Below, piece by piece: positions 27,691 to 37,160 of a stretch of DNA of 64,000 nt. The notes below the pieces were generated by a model, which was given only the letters and a program-made list of their open reading frames with translations, was not told the origin of the DNA and searched no databases. A program made the translations under genes and the position numbers. Location: the NCBI RefSeq assembly GCF_000473105.1, contig NZ_KI421498.1, positions 2,884,009 to 2,948,008 of the forward strand, given 5' to 3'. Within the stretch, counting starts at the first letter, position 1; each line of letters starts with the position of its first letter. The stretch comes from Phaeobacter inhibens DSM 16374. Its GTDB lineage: Bacteria; Pseudomonadota; Alphaproteobacteria; Rhodobacterales; Rhodobacteraceae.

Positions 27691-28895
27691 TGCTTTGGGA
27701 CGCTCTGCTGTTGCAGATGGGGTATAACGCCACGTTGGTGGCCATTGGCGCGACGCTGCTTGGCATCTCATCTGGAATCACCGGTACCTTTCTGTTCCTG
27801 CGCAAACGAGCACTGGTCAGTGACGCCATTAGTCACGCGACACTGCCCGGTGTTGGTCTGGCCTTTCTCGTCATGGTCGCGCTTGGCGGTGATGGTCGCA
27901 ATCTGGCCGGTCTGCTGGCCGGATCTGCGCTGTCGGCGATGGCGGGGCTCTGGTGCCTCAATTGGCTCACACGGCGCACCCGCCTGGCTGAGGATGCCGC
28001 GATTGGCGCAGTATTGTCGGTGTTCTTCGGGTTCGGCATTGTGATCCTGACGGTGATTCAGACGCTTGGCGTGGGTCGTCAGGCCGGGTTGGAGGGGTTC
28101 CTGCTCGGCTCCACTGCGGGCATGCTGTGGAATGATGCGCTGGTGATCGCCGGCGGTGGCGCTGCAACATTGCTTCTGATCATGTTGCTCAGACGTCCGA
28201 TGACGCTGGTTGCGTTTGACCCTGAATATGCCGCGGCGCGAGGCATTTCAGTGTCGCGGATCGATATGATGATGATGGGTTTGGTAATGGCCGTCACCGT
28301 TGTCGGCCTGAAGATTGTCGGCCTGATCCTGATCGTGGCATTGCTGATCATCCCTGCGGTTACCGCCCGTTTCTGGACCGAGCGATCCGATCTGGTGGTG
28401 TTGCTGGCAGGCGTGGCCGGAGGGCTGTCAGCCTATCTGGGGGCTGCGGTCTCAGCCTCGGCGCCCAATCTCCCCACCGGTCCGATCATCGTGTTGATGA
28501 GTTTTGGCCTCTTTGCGCTGTCACTCCTGCTGGCCCCCAATCGCGGCGTGCTTGCTGCTGTGCTACGTCATTTGCGGTTTCAGCGTCGGGTCCATCTGCG
28601 ACAGGGATTGCTGGCGCTCGCGCAGGATCAGGTGATCTATGAGCCACTGACCCTGCGATTGCTGCGTCGACGCGGGTTGTTGCGGGCGGATGGTGTGGCC
28701 ACGGAAGAAGGCCGCGCCCGCGCCGCCAAGGCGCTGCGGGATGAACATCGCTGGGCGCTGGTCCGCAGCGATCAGACGCATGAGGCGGCAGCCGCGCTTT
28801 ATGATGGGCTGCGCGAGATTGAGACGGTCCTGACCGAGGACCAGATTTCTGAAATTGACCGCCGTATCGGCGGCCCCCGTGAGGTTCCGGCATGA
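27690..28895 (+). CDS. sitC: Metal ABC transporter permease with C-terminal DtxR-like extension
   Basis: The first ~290 residues are an ABC-3 family permease with about eight membrane segments and the conserved SDAISHATLPGVG (near residue 47). The last ~110 residues are soluble and lack membrane segments. They read like a DtxR/MntR-type winged helix followed by its metal-binding helix region: RLLRRRGLLRADGVATEEG, KALRDEHRWALV, a stretch with HEAAAALYDGL, and the end EIDRRIGGP, which mirrors the LGHP-type close of such regulators. It may let the transporter sense cytoplasmic metal. Stop overlaps sitD by four bases. Permease firm; extension by motif resemblance. Confidence 0.88.
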   Translation: MLWDALLLQMGYNATLVAIGATLLGISSGITGTFLFLRKRALVSDAISHATLPGVGLAFLVMVALGGDGRNLAGLLAGSALSAMAGLWCLNWLTRRTRLAEDAAIGAVLSVFFGFGIVILTVIQTLGVGRQAGLEGFLLGSTAGMLWNDALVIAGGGAATLLLIMLLRRPMTLVAFDPEYAAARGISVSRIDMMMMGLVMAVTVVGLKIVGLILIVALLIIPAVTARFWTERSDLVVLLAGVAGGLSAYLGAAVSASAPNLPTGPIIVLMSFGLFALSLLLAPNRGVLAAVLRHLRFQRRVHLRQGLLALAQDQVIYEPLTLRLLRRRGLLRADGVATEEGRARAAKALRDEHRWALVRSDQTHEAAAALYDGLREIETVLTEDQISEIDRRIGGPREVPA

Positions 28896-29821
28896 GCGGC
28901 GCTGAATTTGTTCCCCTGTCGCTGACGCCACTGCTGATCGGTATCTTTGCTGCCGTGGCCTGCGCGTTGCCCGGTAACTTTCTTCTGCTGCGCCGTCAGG
29001 CGTTGATCGGCGATGCCATCAGCCATGTGGTCTTGCCTGGCATTGTGGTGGCCTTCCTTCTGACCGGGGTGATTGCCGCCGGACCGATGATGCTGGGCGC
29101 GGCTGGGGCTGCTATTGCTGCGGTGGTTCTGATTGAGCTGATCCGGCGCCTTGGCCGGATTGAGCCGGGCGCGGCAATGGGCGTTGTTTTCACCACTATG
29201 TTTGCAGGTGGCGTCTTGCTGCTGGAACAGACCGACACATCAACAGTGCATCTGGATGTGGAACATGCGCTCTACGGCAATCTTGAAAGCCTGATCTGGT
29301 TGGATGCTACAGGCTGGGGCTCGCTGCTGGATCCGGCCGCGCTCAGATATCTGCCAGCCGAGTTGCCACGCATGGCGCTGACCCTGATCGGCGTCACCCT
29401 GTTCATCGCGCTGTTTTGGCGGTCGCTTAAGATCTCGACCTTTGACGAGGGGTTCGCCCGGACCCTTGGCATTCGCACCAACCTCTTGGGACTGGGGCTG
29501 GTGATCACCGCCGCAATTGCAGCCGTCGCCGCCTTTGACGCGGTGGGGTCTATTATTGTCATTGCGATGTTCATCTGCCCGCCTGCGGCGGCGCGGATGA
29601 TGTCGAACCGTCTGGAAGGACAGCTGGGTTGGAGTGTTGCCTTCGCTGTTGTGTCCGCTATCCTTGGCTACGTGCTGGCGGGCTATGGTCCGCTTTGGCT
29701 TGGGGCGACTGACGCGGTCAGCGCAGCAGGTATGATCGCAACGGTTTCGGGCCTGTTACTGGCCATTGCGGCGCGGTTCGGGCCGTGCAGACATCGGGCC
29801 GGAGCGCCTGCAGGCATCTAA
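28892..29821 (+). CDS. sitD: Metal ABC transporter permease, second subunit
   Basis: ABC-3 family permease of 309 residues with eight predicted membrane segments, the conserved GDAISHVVLPGIV near residue 40, and the segment FDEGFARTLGIRTN facing the ATPase. Paired with the preceding permease, it forms the heterodimeric channel usual for SitCD/TroCD systems. No terminator is evident in the 78 bp before mutL. Confidence 0.92.
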   Translation: MSGAEFVPLSLTPLLIGIFAAVACALPGNFLLLRRQALIGDAISHVVLPGIVVAFLLTGVIAAGPMMLGAAGAAIAAVVLIELIRRLGRIEPGAAMGVVFTTMFAGGVLLLEQTDTSTVHLDVEHALYGNLESLIWLDATGWGSLLDPAALRYLPAELPRMALTLIGVTLFIALFWRSLKISTFDEGFARTLGIRTNLLGLGLVITAAIAAVAAFDAVGSIIVIAMFICPPAAARMMSNRLEGQLGWSVAFAVVSAILGYVLAGYGPLWLGATDAVSAAGMIATVSGLLLAIAARFGPCRHRAGAPAGI

Positions 29822-29899
29822 CTTTCGCAGCACTGGCAGCTTCTAGCCGCGAGGATTGCGGCTGGAAGAATCGCGCGGCGCCATGCTAAATATTGCGGC

Positions 29900-31852
29900 A
29901 TGGCACAAGCAGACCCCCAAATCAGCGGCATCTCTCAACCGGTCATCCGGCAGCTCGACGACAGCGCCATCAACCGCATCGCGGCAGGCGAGGTGGTGGA
30001 ACGCCCCGCCTCGGCGGTAAAAGAGCTGGTGGAGAACGCCATCGACGCGGGCGCCACGCGGATCACCATCGAAATTGCTGATGGTGGCAAGACGCTGATC
30101 CGGGTGACGGATGATGGCTGCGGCATGTCGCCAGCGGATCTGCCGCTGGCGCTGTCCCGGCACGCAACCTCCAAGATCGACGGATCCGATCTGCTGAATA
30201 TCCATACCTTTGGTTTCCGCGGTGAGGCGCTGCCCTCCCTTGGCGCGGTCGGACGGCTGAGCATCACCAGTCGCGCCAAGGATCAGGAGGCCGCCCAGAT
30301 CCGCGTGGCGGGCGGGCGGACGGAACCTGTCAAACCCGCCGGCCTGCGTGTCGGAACAGTGGTGGAGCTGCGGGATCTGTTCTACGCGACCCCTGCACGG
30401 CTGAAGTTCATGCGCAGCGACCGGGCCGAAACACAAGCCATCGGCGATGTGATCAAACGTCTGGCCATGGCGGAACCTTCTGTCGGGTTTACCCTGCGCG
30501 ATGTGTCCGGCGGTGGCGAGGGGCGCGTGACCTTCCGCGCGGATCCCCTGACCGGTGACCTATTTGATGCGCTGCACGGGCGCTTGGCGACGGTGCTCGG
30601 GCGGGAATTTGCAGAGAACGCACTGAAGATTGACGCCACACGCGACGGTGTGCGGCTCTTTGGCTATGCGGCTTTGCCTACCTATTCGCGTGGTGCGGCG
30701 GTGGCGCAGTTCCTGTTTGTGAACACGCGACCGGTCAAGGACAAGATGCTGACCGGCGCCCTCAGGGCGGCCTATTTCGATTTTCTCAGCCGTGATCGCC
30801 ATCCGGCGGCGGCGTTGTTTCTGGATTGCGATCCGACGCTGGTGGACGTGAACGTGCATCCCGCCAAATCCGAGGTCCGGTTCCGGGATCCTGGTGTGGC
30901 GCGAGGTCTGATTGTCTCTGCGCTGCGCCATGGGCTGGCTGAGGCCGGACACCGCGCCTCCAGCACGGTGGCTGGCGCGACACTGGGCGCGATGCGTCCC
31001 GAACCCATGGCCAGCCAGCCGGGCGCGGACGGGGCACCACGGATCTATCAGATGGACCGCCCCTCACTGGGCGCGCGGAGCCTCTCTTATGCGGCGCAGG
31101 CCCCAGGCCAGTCACGCATAGCCGGTGGCGAGATGCCGCCCCCATCAGGCTTTGCCGAGCTGGCTCAGGCCTATAGTGGCCGGGTGACAGAGGCGCCCGA
31201 GAGCCAGAACCCGGCAATGGCTCCGGGTCAGCCTTTGGAGAGATCCGAAACATCCGCACCCGGGGCCGAGCAACTGCCGCTTGGTGCCGCCCGCGGGCAG
31301 GTGCATGAAAACTACATCATCGCCCAGACCGCCGACGGTATGGTCATCGTCGATCAGCACGCAGCCCATGAGCGGCTGGTCTACGAAAAACTGAAACGCC
31401 AGATGGCGGAAACCGGGGTGGCCGCGCAGGCTCTGCTGATCCCTGAGATTGTGGAGCTGAGCGAGGGCGACTGTGCCCGTATTCTGGCGGTTGCAGATGA
31501 CCTTAACCGCTTTGGCCTTGGGATCGAGGCCTTTGGCGGCGGTGCCATTGCCGTGCGTGAAACACCGGCCATTCTGGGGACCGTGAACGCCGAAGCAATG
31601 GTGCGCGATATTCTGGATGAGCTGGATGATCAGGGCGAAAGCCAGCTGGTTCAGGCCAAGATCGAAGCCATCCTCAGCCGCGTGGCCTGCCATGGCTCCA
31701 TCCGTTCGGGCCGCTGGATGCGGGGCGAGGAGATGAATGCCCTGCTGCGCGAAATGGAAGCCACTCCGCACTCGGGCCAGTGCAATCATGGCCGCCCCAC
31801 CTATGTCGAGCTGAAACTGGCCGACATCGAACGCCTGTTCGGACGCAGCTGA
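29900..31852 (+). CDS. mutL: DNA mismatch repair protein MutL
   Basis: Links MutS recognition to strand nicking. The N-terminal GHKL ATPase has AAGEVVERPASAVKELVENA, DDGCGM, and TFGFRGEALPSL. The C-terminal dimerisation/endonuclease region holds DQHAAHERLVYE (Asp485), ACHGSIRSG and CNHGRPT near the end, so the latent metal-dependent endonuclease motifs are complete, as expected for a bacterium without MutH. The 650-residue length includes a long Pro/Ala-rich linker (about 340-440). Stop and next start overlap as TGATG. Confidence 0.97.
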   Translation: MAQADPQISGISQPVIRQLDDSAINRIAAGEVVERPASAVKELVENAIDAGATRITIEIADGGKTLIRVTDDGCGMSPADLPLALSRHATSKIDGSDLLNIHTFGFRGEALPSLGAVGRLSITSRAKDQEAAQIRVAGGRTEPVKPAGLRVGTVVELRDLFYATPARLKFMRSDRAETQAIGDVIKRLAMAEPSVGFTLRDVSGGGEGRVTFRADPLTGDLFDALHGRLATVLGREFAENALKIDATRDGVRLFGYAALPTYSRGAAVAQFLFVNTRPVKDKMLTGALRAAYFDFLSRDRHPAAALFLDCDPTLVDVNVHPAKSEVRFRDPGVARGLIVSALRHGLAEAGHRASSTVAGATLGAMRPEPMASQPGADGAPRIYQMDRPSLGARSLSYAAQAPGQSRIAGGEMPPPSGFAELAQAYSGRVTEAPESQNPAMAPGQPLERSETSAPGAEQLPLGAARGQVHENYIIAQTADGMVIVDQHAAHERLVYEKLKRQMAETGVAAQALLIPEIVELSEGDCARILAVADDLNRFGLGIEAFGGGAIAVRETPAILGTVNAEAMVRDILDELDDQGESQLVQAKIEAILSRVACHGSIRSGRWMRGEEMNALLREMEATPHSGQCNHGRPTYVELKLADIERLFGRS

Positions 31853-33081
31853 TGGAGCCCATCGTGCTGTTTCTCCAGACTGCAGAGCCGCAGGTTCTGG
31901 TGATGCTGGGGCTGGGTGGTCTCGTGGTGTTGATCCTCCTCATGATGCTGCGTGCCAACGCCCGTGCAGTGCAGAGCATTGCGCCGATTGCACAGCAGAT
32001 GGCGCATCTGGGGCAAAGTGTTCAGCAGCTGCGCGGCGGGGTGCAACATGTCTCGGACGCGCAGGCCAATGCGCAGGTGCAGATGATCCAGACGGTGGAA
32101 ACCCGACTCAGCGCGGTGCAGCAACAGGTTAACGACCGCCTATCGGACAACGCGCTGCGACAGGCGCGCGCCCTCGCGGATATGCAGGAACGGCTGCAAG
32201 AAAGCCTGCATGGATCGACCAAACGTACAGTAACCTCGCTTACGCAGCTACAGGAGCGGCTGGCGGTGATCGACAAGGCACAGGACAATATCACCAAACT
32301 GTCGGGAGATGTCTTGGGGCTTCAGGATATTTTGGCAAACAAGCAGACGCGTGGCGCGTTTGGTGAAATCCAGCTCAATGATATCGTCTCCAAGGCGCTG
32401 CCAGCCGACAGCTATGCGTTCCAACATACGCTGAGCAATGGCAAACGCGCCGACTGTCTGATCTATTTACCCAATCCGCCCGGCCCGATTGTGATCGACA
32501 GCAAATTCCCGCTGGAACCTTATGAGGCGCTGCGCAACGCAGACACACAGGAGCAGCGGGCCAGTGCGGCACGGCAGCTGAAGGCCGCGCTGCGCGCTCA
32601 TATCCGGGCTATTTCGGAGAAGTATATTCTGGACGGCGAGACCGCAGATGGCGCGCTGATGTTCCTGCCGTCTGAGGCCGTTTATGCCGAGCTGCATGCC
32701 AATTTCTCTGATATTGTACGGGAGGGCTTCTCCGCAAAGGTCTGGATTGTGTCGCCGACGACCTGCATGGCAACGCTGAACACGATGCGTGCTATTCTCA
32801 AGGATGCCCGGATGCGGGAACAGGCCGGGGCGATCCGCAGTGAACTGGCGCATTTGCATAAGGATGTGGAACGCCTGGGGGACCGGGTCGGCAATCTGGA
32901 CCGGCATTTCGGCATGGCAGCCAAGGATATCGCCGAGATCAAGATCAGTGCCGACAAGGCTGGTCGTCGCGCGCAGCGGCTGGACAACTTCGACTTTGAG
33001 GAAATCGCGGCACCGTCGGCAGGGATTGGCCAGCCCGGTGATCCGGCCAATGTCGTTCCGCTGGGGCGGCCCGAAAGCTGA
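31852..33081 (+). CDS. rmuC: DNA recombination protein RmuC
   Basis: RmuC family, which in E. coli lowers the rate of DNA inversion between short repeats. The 409-residue product has an N-terminal membrane segment (VLVMLGLGGLVVLILLMML), a long coiled coil (residues about 40-160) and a PD-(D/E)XK-like nuclease-fold core with NKQTRGAFGEIQL, KRADCLIYL and VIDSKFPLEPYEAL. Start MEPIVLFLQ overlaps mutL by one base; an upstream in-frame extension would lie within mutL. It ends by a one-base overlap with the cyclase gene. Confidence 0.94.
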   Translation: MEPIVLFLQTAEPQVLVMLGLGGLVVLILLMMLRANARAVQSIAPIAQQMAHLGQSVQQLRGGVQHVSDAQANAQVQMIQTVETRLSAVQQQVNDRLSDNALRQARALADMQERLQESLHGSTKRTVTSLTQLQERLAVIDKAQDNITKLSGDVLGLQDILANKQTRGAFGEIQLNDIVSKALPADSYAFQHTLSNGKRADCLIYLPNPPGPIVIDSKFPLEPYEALRNADTQEQRASAARQLKAALRAHIRAISEKYILDGETADGALMFLPSEAVYAELHANFSDIVREGFSAKVWIVSPTTCMATLNTMRAILKDARMREQAGAIRSELAHLHKDVERLGDRVGNLDRHFGMAAKDIAEIKISADKAGRRAQRLDNFDFEEIAAPSAGIGQPGDPANVVPLGRPES

Positions 33082-34382
33082 TGCAGCAGACCACAATTGC
33101 GCCCCTGCTGAACAATGCCTCAATCGCAGCAGAGCGGTTGGTTTCGGTCCTCAGGATCGCGGTGACATTGGGGTTGTTTACCGTGTTCGTGGTCACCGTG
33201 GCCGGGTTGGATTTCAGCACGCTGGCCCCGTTTCTGCATCGCCAGCTGTTGTTCGCCGTTCTGACGATGTTTGCTTATTTGATGCTGGGGGTGGTGACTT
33301 TCGCAGCGACCACGCTCGGATGGTTCCGGCCCTGGATGTCGTGGTTCAGCGTGACTGCGGATTGTGGGTTTCTCCTCTTCAATGTCTGGTTCAGCCTTGA
33401 AAACAGCAGCTATCCCGGCGGGGTGGCGTTGCTGCTGCCGCCGGCCTGGCTGGTGCCGCTGGTGCTGGCTTATGGTGTGATGCGGATGGACCCGCGCCTG
33501 CAGCTTTATACAACTGTGCTGCTTAGCGCCGGGTTGGGCGGGTTGATATTCTGGCCGGATGACCGGCTTGATGTCGGACAGCTTGGGATCTTGCACAGCG
33601 TGTTGGACACTCCGGCTAATGTGATGAAGCTGACGATGATCCTCCTTGCAGGTCTGGTCATGGTGTTGGCGGCTGCGCGGATGCGACGGCTGTTCTACCG
33701 TGAGTTGGAGGCGGCCGATGCGCGCGCCAATCTGACCCGCTACCTACCGGCGCAGGTGGCCGATCAGCTGGCAGATGGCGGGCTATTGGCGCTCCAGCAA
33801 GGGCAGCGGCAGCCGATGGCAGTGATGTTTGTCGACATTCGCGGCTTTACCCAATGGTCGGAAACCCGTGACCCGCAGGAAGTCGGAGATTTCATCACCG
33901 CTTTCCGCAACGAGGTCGAAGACAGTGCGGCACGTCACGACGGGATGATTGACAAATACATGGGCGATGCTGCGATGTTGCTGTTTGATGATGCACCGGT
34001 TGCAATGGGGCAGCCGAATGGCGCGGCCCGGGCGCTGGCCTGTGCTGCGACGCTCTGCGAGGCGATCCACCGCTGGTCGGACCGACGGGTCGCAGCCGGG
34101 GAGCCCGTGGTGGAGATCGGTATCGGCGTCCATGCAGGAGAGGTGTTTTCTGGCGTCGTGGGCAATGCGGCGCGGTTGGAATATTCAGTCTTTGGTGATG
34201 CCGTGAACACAGCGTCAAGGCTGGAGCAACACAGCAAAACAGTGCCGCAAATCATCATAGCCTCCGCCGCTACCTTGGCGGTCGCAGGGATCGAGCCCGC
34301 CCGCCAACGCTGGGTGGCACTGCCGCCGGTAACCCTGCGCGGGCGCAGCAAGGTGATTGAGATCTACGGCAGAGAGGGCTGA
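33081..34382 (+). CDS. Membrane-bound class III adenylate cyclase
   Basis: Converts ATP to cAMP. The N-terminal ~210 residues contain about six hydrophobic segments without a recognisable ligand domain. The cyclase domain starts near residue 235: metal-binding aspartates in VMFVDIRGFTQW (Asp252) and DKYMGDAAMLLF (Asp296), the FGDAVNTASRL segment carrying the aspartate that favours adenine together with the transition-state Asn and Arg. All catalytic residues appear present. The TGATG overlap with rmuC couples it to mutL-rmuC, an unusual neighbourhood for a signalling enzyme. Confidence 0.9.
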   Translation: MQQTTIAPLLNNASIAAERLVSVLRIAVTLGLFTVFVVTVAGLDFSTLAPFLHRQLLFAVLTMFAYLMLGVVTFAATTLGWFRPWMSWFSVTADCGFLLFNVWFSLENSSYPGGVALLLPPAWLVPLVLAYGVMRMDPRLQLYTTVLLSAGLGGLIFWPDDRLDVGQLGILHSVLDTPANVMKLTMILLAGLVMVLAAARMRRLFYRELEAADARANLTRYLPAQVADQLADGGLLALQQGQRQPMAVMFVDIRGFTQWSETRDPQEVGDFITAFRNEVEDSAARHDGMIDKYMGDAAMLLFDDAPVAMGQPNGAARALACAATLCEAIHRWSDRRVAAGEPVVEIGIGVHAGEVFSGVVGNAARLEYSVFGDAVNTASRLEQHSKTVPQIIIASAATLAVAGIEPARQRWVALPPVTLRGRSKVIEIYGREG

Positions 34383-34481
34383 TCAGGGTCTTTGTTGCGG
34401 TCTTTGCCTCAGATCAAGGACGGTGGTGGTGAACCTGGCTTAGATCCCTGTCACATGCGCGGACAACGGAGGACAATCGCC

Positions 34482-34805
34482 ATGCTTGAGATCAGTACCC
34501 GCAAGGTGGCGCAGGTGGCCCTGATGGCCCGCGAGCTGACCCGCGCCGAAGGCGAACTCAGGGCGTTCATTGACCGAATGGGGGAAGATGAACAGGCGGA
34601 GTTGGTGGCGATCATGTGGATCGGTCGTGACAGTTTCGAGGCCGGTGATCTGGAAGAGGCCATCGCCACTGCCCGGCAGGAGGCCACCACTCCAACCGCC
34701 GATTACCTGATCGGCACGCCGCATCTGGCGGACAATCTGGAGGCCGGGCTGGATGCGCTGGGGATTGATGTGCAGGGCGTTGAAGAGGATGTCATCGGGC
34801 GCTAG
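34482..34805 (+). CDS. DUF3775 domain protein
   Basis: Small cytoplasmic protein of 107 residues, beginning MLEISTRKVAQVALMARE, with EDEQAELVAIMWIGRDSFE in the middle and a C-terminal segment DYLIGTPHLADNLEAGLD, matching DUF3775, for which no function is established. The ATG follows GGAGGACAATCGCC; upstream in-frame starts have no support. It may be the last gene of the mutL transcript, 99 bp after the cyclase. Confidence 0.78.
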   Translation: MLEISTRKVAQVALMARELTRAEGELRAFIDRMGEDEQAELVAIMWIGRDSFEAGDLEEAIATARQEATTPTADYLIGTPHLADNLEAGLDALGIDVQGVEEDVIGR

Positions 34806-34858
34806 CCCAATCGGCCGATCTGGTCGGTTTGCGCTGATGTTTGGGGCCTGATGCAGAA

Positions 34859-34879
34859 GGGCGCCGGTAACCGGCGCCC
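34859..34879. terminator. Long inverted repeat between convergent genes
   Basis: GGGCGCCGGT/ACCGGCGCCC with a one-base centre, lying between the DUF3775 gene and the convergent saccharopine dehydrogenase operon. It can form a hairpin with a short GTAAC-type loop on either strand, but neither side has a good T run, so termination efficiency is uncertain. Confidence 0.5.
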
Positions 34880-34923
34880 GCATGATTTATCTACCGAGGG
34901 CTGCCCCCAAACCGCGGGATCTC

Positions 34924-36066
34924 TCAGGCCTTATTGTCGACAACCTCGAGGTGCTGAGCCAGTTCACCGATCTTGGCCATCCATTGATCCACCAATGCCG
35001 GATCGCTGGGGGCGGCGCTGACGCCGGGCGCGATTTTGCTGTTCATGGCGGCTTCAATGGCAAAGGATACGGGATAAGACACCAGACGCGCCATGGCGGT
35101 GCCGCGTTCATCCCCCCAGGCATCCATGACGTAGGTTTTGTGCCAGACTTCAGAGCCGTCTTTTTCAGCTTTGAGGCCGACGCAAAGTACGACGCGATCT
35201 GCCTCGCCTTCGTCATAGGCGTTTTCGGTCCAGAATTGATCCGACATCTCCTTGAGCCGGGCATCACCTTCGGCGCCTTCTAGGGTCTCGACCTCTTTGA
35301 ACACATCCGCCCAGGCTTCAGCCCAGCCATTGAGACGCAGGGTGCCACGGACGAAGTCCTTCACTTTCCAGTCGTCCCCAAATTCATACTGCGCCATGAA
35401 GGGCAGCGAGTCGCGGTTCGGGTAAACCTCAAAGCTCTCAGGCGTGGGCAGCGGTGCCGCGTAGGACGAAATTGCATCCCAAGGGCGCATGACATCCAGT
35501 TCTTTGAAATCGCGGATCGATTTGGACGGCGAGCGCAGCGCCTTCAGCACGCCGAGCGGCGACCAGCTGAATTTGTATCGAAACGGATTCGGTGTCTTGG
35601 GGATGCCGCCGCAGTAGGAGATGAAGCTCAGCTCATTATCGACGTCGAACGCATCAGAGGCTTTGTAATCCGCGACCAGCGCATGCGCCATCAGGTGATC
35701 GATACCGGGATCGAGGCCGACCTCATTGATCAGACAGACGCCTGCATCCTTGGCCTTCTGGTCCAGGGCGCGCATGTCTGGCGCAATGTAGGAGGAGGAC
35801 ACGAAATGAGCGCCATGCTCAATCGCCAACTCTGCCAGAGGCACATGCCAGTCGCCAGGCAGCATCGACACGATCACGTCCTTGGGACTCAGCATCTGGC
35901 CGAGGTTGGCCAGACTGAAGCTGTGGATGTTGCTGGTCAGATCGCCAATCGCTTCGCGTGCTTTGTCGGGTGTGCGGTTCCAGACCGCGACATCATGACC
36001 GGCCTCAAGCAGGCGACGCAGGCCGGGAATTGCGGACAGGCCGGTGCCGCACCAATGGATTGTCAT
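34924..36066 (-). CDS. Saccharopine dehydrogenase, Lys9/C-terminal LKR-SDH type
   Basis: NAD(P)-dependent enzyme of the family that interconverts saccharopine with glutamate and aminoadipate semialdehyde. The 380-residue protein opens with a Rossmann strand (IHWCGTGLSAIPGLRRLLE), and has the family segments VSMLPGDWHVPLA, FVSSSYIAPDMRAL, NEVGLDPGIDHLMAH and SYCGGIPKTPNPFRYKFSW. It is the last gene of a four-gene minus-strand unit, 31 bp after the Lys1-like gene. With that gene it would form a two-step lysine degradation route (lysine to saccharopine to aminoadipate semialdehyde). Direction is inferred, since lysine synthesis here uses dapB. Confidence 0.87.
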   Translation of the reverse strand: MTIHWCGTGLSAIPGLRRLLEAGHDVAVWNRTPDKAREAIGDLTSNIHSFSLANLGQMLSPKDVIVSMLPGDWHVPLAELAIEHGAHFVSSSYIAPDMRALDQKAKDAGVCLINEVGLDPGIDHLMAHALVADYKASDAFDVDNELSFISYCGGIPKTPNPFRYKFSWSPLGVLKALRSPSKSIRDFKELDVMRPWDAISSYAAPLPTPESFEVYPNRDSLPFMAQYEFGDDWKVKDFVRGTLRLNGWAEAWADVFKEVETLEGAEGDARLKEMSDQFWTENAYDEGEADRVVLCVGLKAEKDGSEVWHKTYVMDAWGDERGTAMARLVSYPVSFAIEAAMNSKIAPGVSAAPSDPALVDQWMAKIGELAQHLEVVDNKA

Positions 36067-36097
36067 TTTCAGTCTCCGTTGTTGGTTCCGTCGGCTG

Positions 36098-37150
36098 TCA
36101 GCCCGGAAGATGATCCTTGAAGGTGGTTTCCGCCCGCCCCCAGACGCCGCTTTGCAGATCGGTGAGGGTCAGTAGAGAGGACAAAAGCTGAGCTGCGTAG
36201 TCTTCCGAGCTTTCGACGGGCAGCATGGACGGCAGGTTGTCGATTGCCATAACGTCGAGCACCGGATGTTCGGCGACACGCAGCGCGGGGGAGGCCCAGG
36301 TTGTCGCGCGATCATAGACCGGCACCGGATTGTAGTCGCTGTCCGGGTCGCAGGCGACATCCCCGATGGCGGACAGCTGGCGATCCTGCTCCAATGCATC
36401 GCGCGGGACAAACACCGGGGTGCCGGGGCGGGCAAAGATGCAGTTCAGGAACAGATCATGGGCCAGAATCTGGGGGAAGGGGCCGCCGCTGGCGGTTTCG
36501 GCCATATCCCATTTGGTGACTTTAATGCCCATCGCCTCGCAGAGGTCGGCAGCACCGGTGCCCACGCGCCCAAGCGCCCCGATCACCATAGCGGTGGGGC
36601 GCTCTACCTTCAGCGCATCCAGTTCGGCACCAAGATCTGTCAGCAGGGCGTCTTTGCTTTCGTAGACGTCGACCGGCCCGCATAGCTCACTACGCTGCTG
36701 CGCGGCCCAGGTTTTCAGTGTGACCGCTGCACCGGCATAGCCAGCCCAATACCCAAACGCGGCGACTCGACGACCGGTTTCATCGACAAGATACTCCAGA
36801 TCATAGAGCGTGCCGCCACCGGCCTTGAACCGCTCCAGCAGTGCCTTGCCGGAATGCTGGCCCTTGAAGGCATGGCCAAACATAATGTGGCGATGCGGCA
36901 GCGGGGTACCATCCTCCGGCAGTTCTTTCAGGCCGAAAATGATGGCATCCGTTGGGGCGTCCGGCCAAGTGTTCTCGGCTGCGATATCGCAGCCTGCATC
37001 GACATACCCCTGTAAGGGGATGGCCCGGACTGAACTTTCCTCAACCGTGACCTTGATACCTGCGGCCAAGAGCGCCTTGGCGCCTTCAGGGGTCAGACCG
37101 ACCCGTTCTTCGTTGGGGCGCTGTTCGGCCCGTACCCATAGATGCGTCAT
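36098..37150 (-). CDS. Saccharopine dehydrogenase, Lys1-like (lysine-ketoglutarate reductase type)
   Basis: The 350-residue product has the alanine dehydrogenase/Lys1 fold: the N-terminal WVRAEQRPNEERVGLTPEG, the substrate motif MFGHAFKGQ (catalytic His/Lys pair of the family), TLYDLEYLVDETGRRVAAFG, and a nucleotide loop VIGALGRVGTGAADLCEAMG in the middle. In fungi the enzyme makes lysine; next to a Lys9-like gene, and in a genome making lysine through DapB, it more likely condenses lysine with 2-oxoglutarate. Ten base pairs separate it from the glutathione transferase gene upstream. Confidence 0.87.
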   Translation of the reverse strand: MTHLWVRAEQRPNEERVGLTPEGAKALLAAGIKVTVEESSVRAIPLQGYVDAGCDIAAENTWPDAPTDAIIFGLKELPEDGTPLPHRHIMFGHAFKGQHSGKALLERFKAGGGTLYDLEYLVDETGRRVAAFGYWAGYAGAAVTLKTWAAQQRSELCGPVDVYESKDALLTDLGAELDALKVERPTAMVIGALGRVGTGAADLCEAMGIKVTKWDMAETASGGPFPQILAHDLFLNCIFARPGTPVFVPRDALEQDRQLSAIGDVACDPDSDYNPVPVYDRATTWASPALRVAEHPVLDVMAIDNLPSMLPVESSEDYAAQLLSSLLTLTDLQSGVWGRAETTFKDHLPG

Positions 37151-37160
37151 GTCTTGTCCT

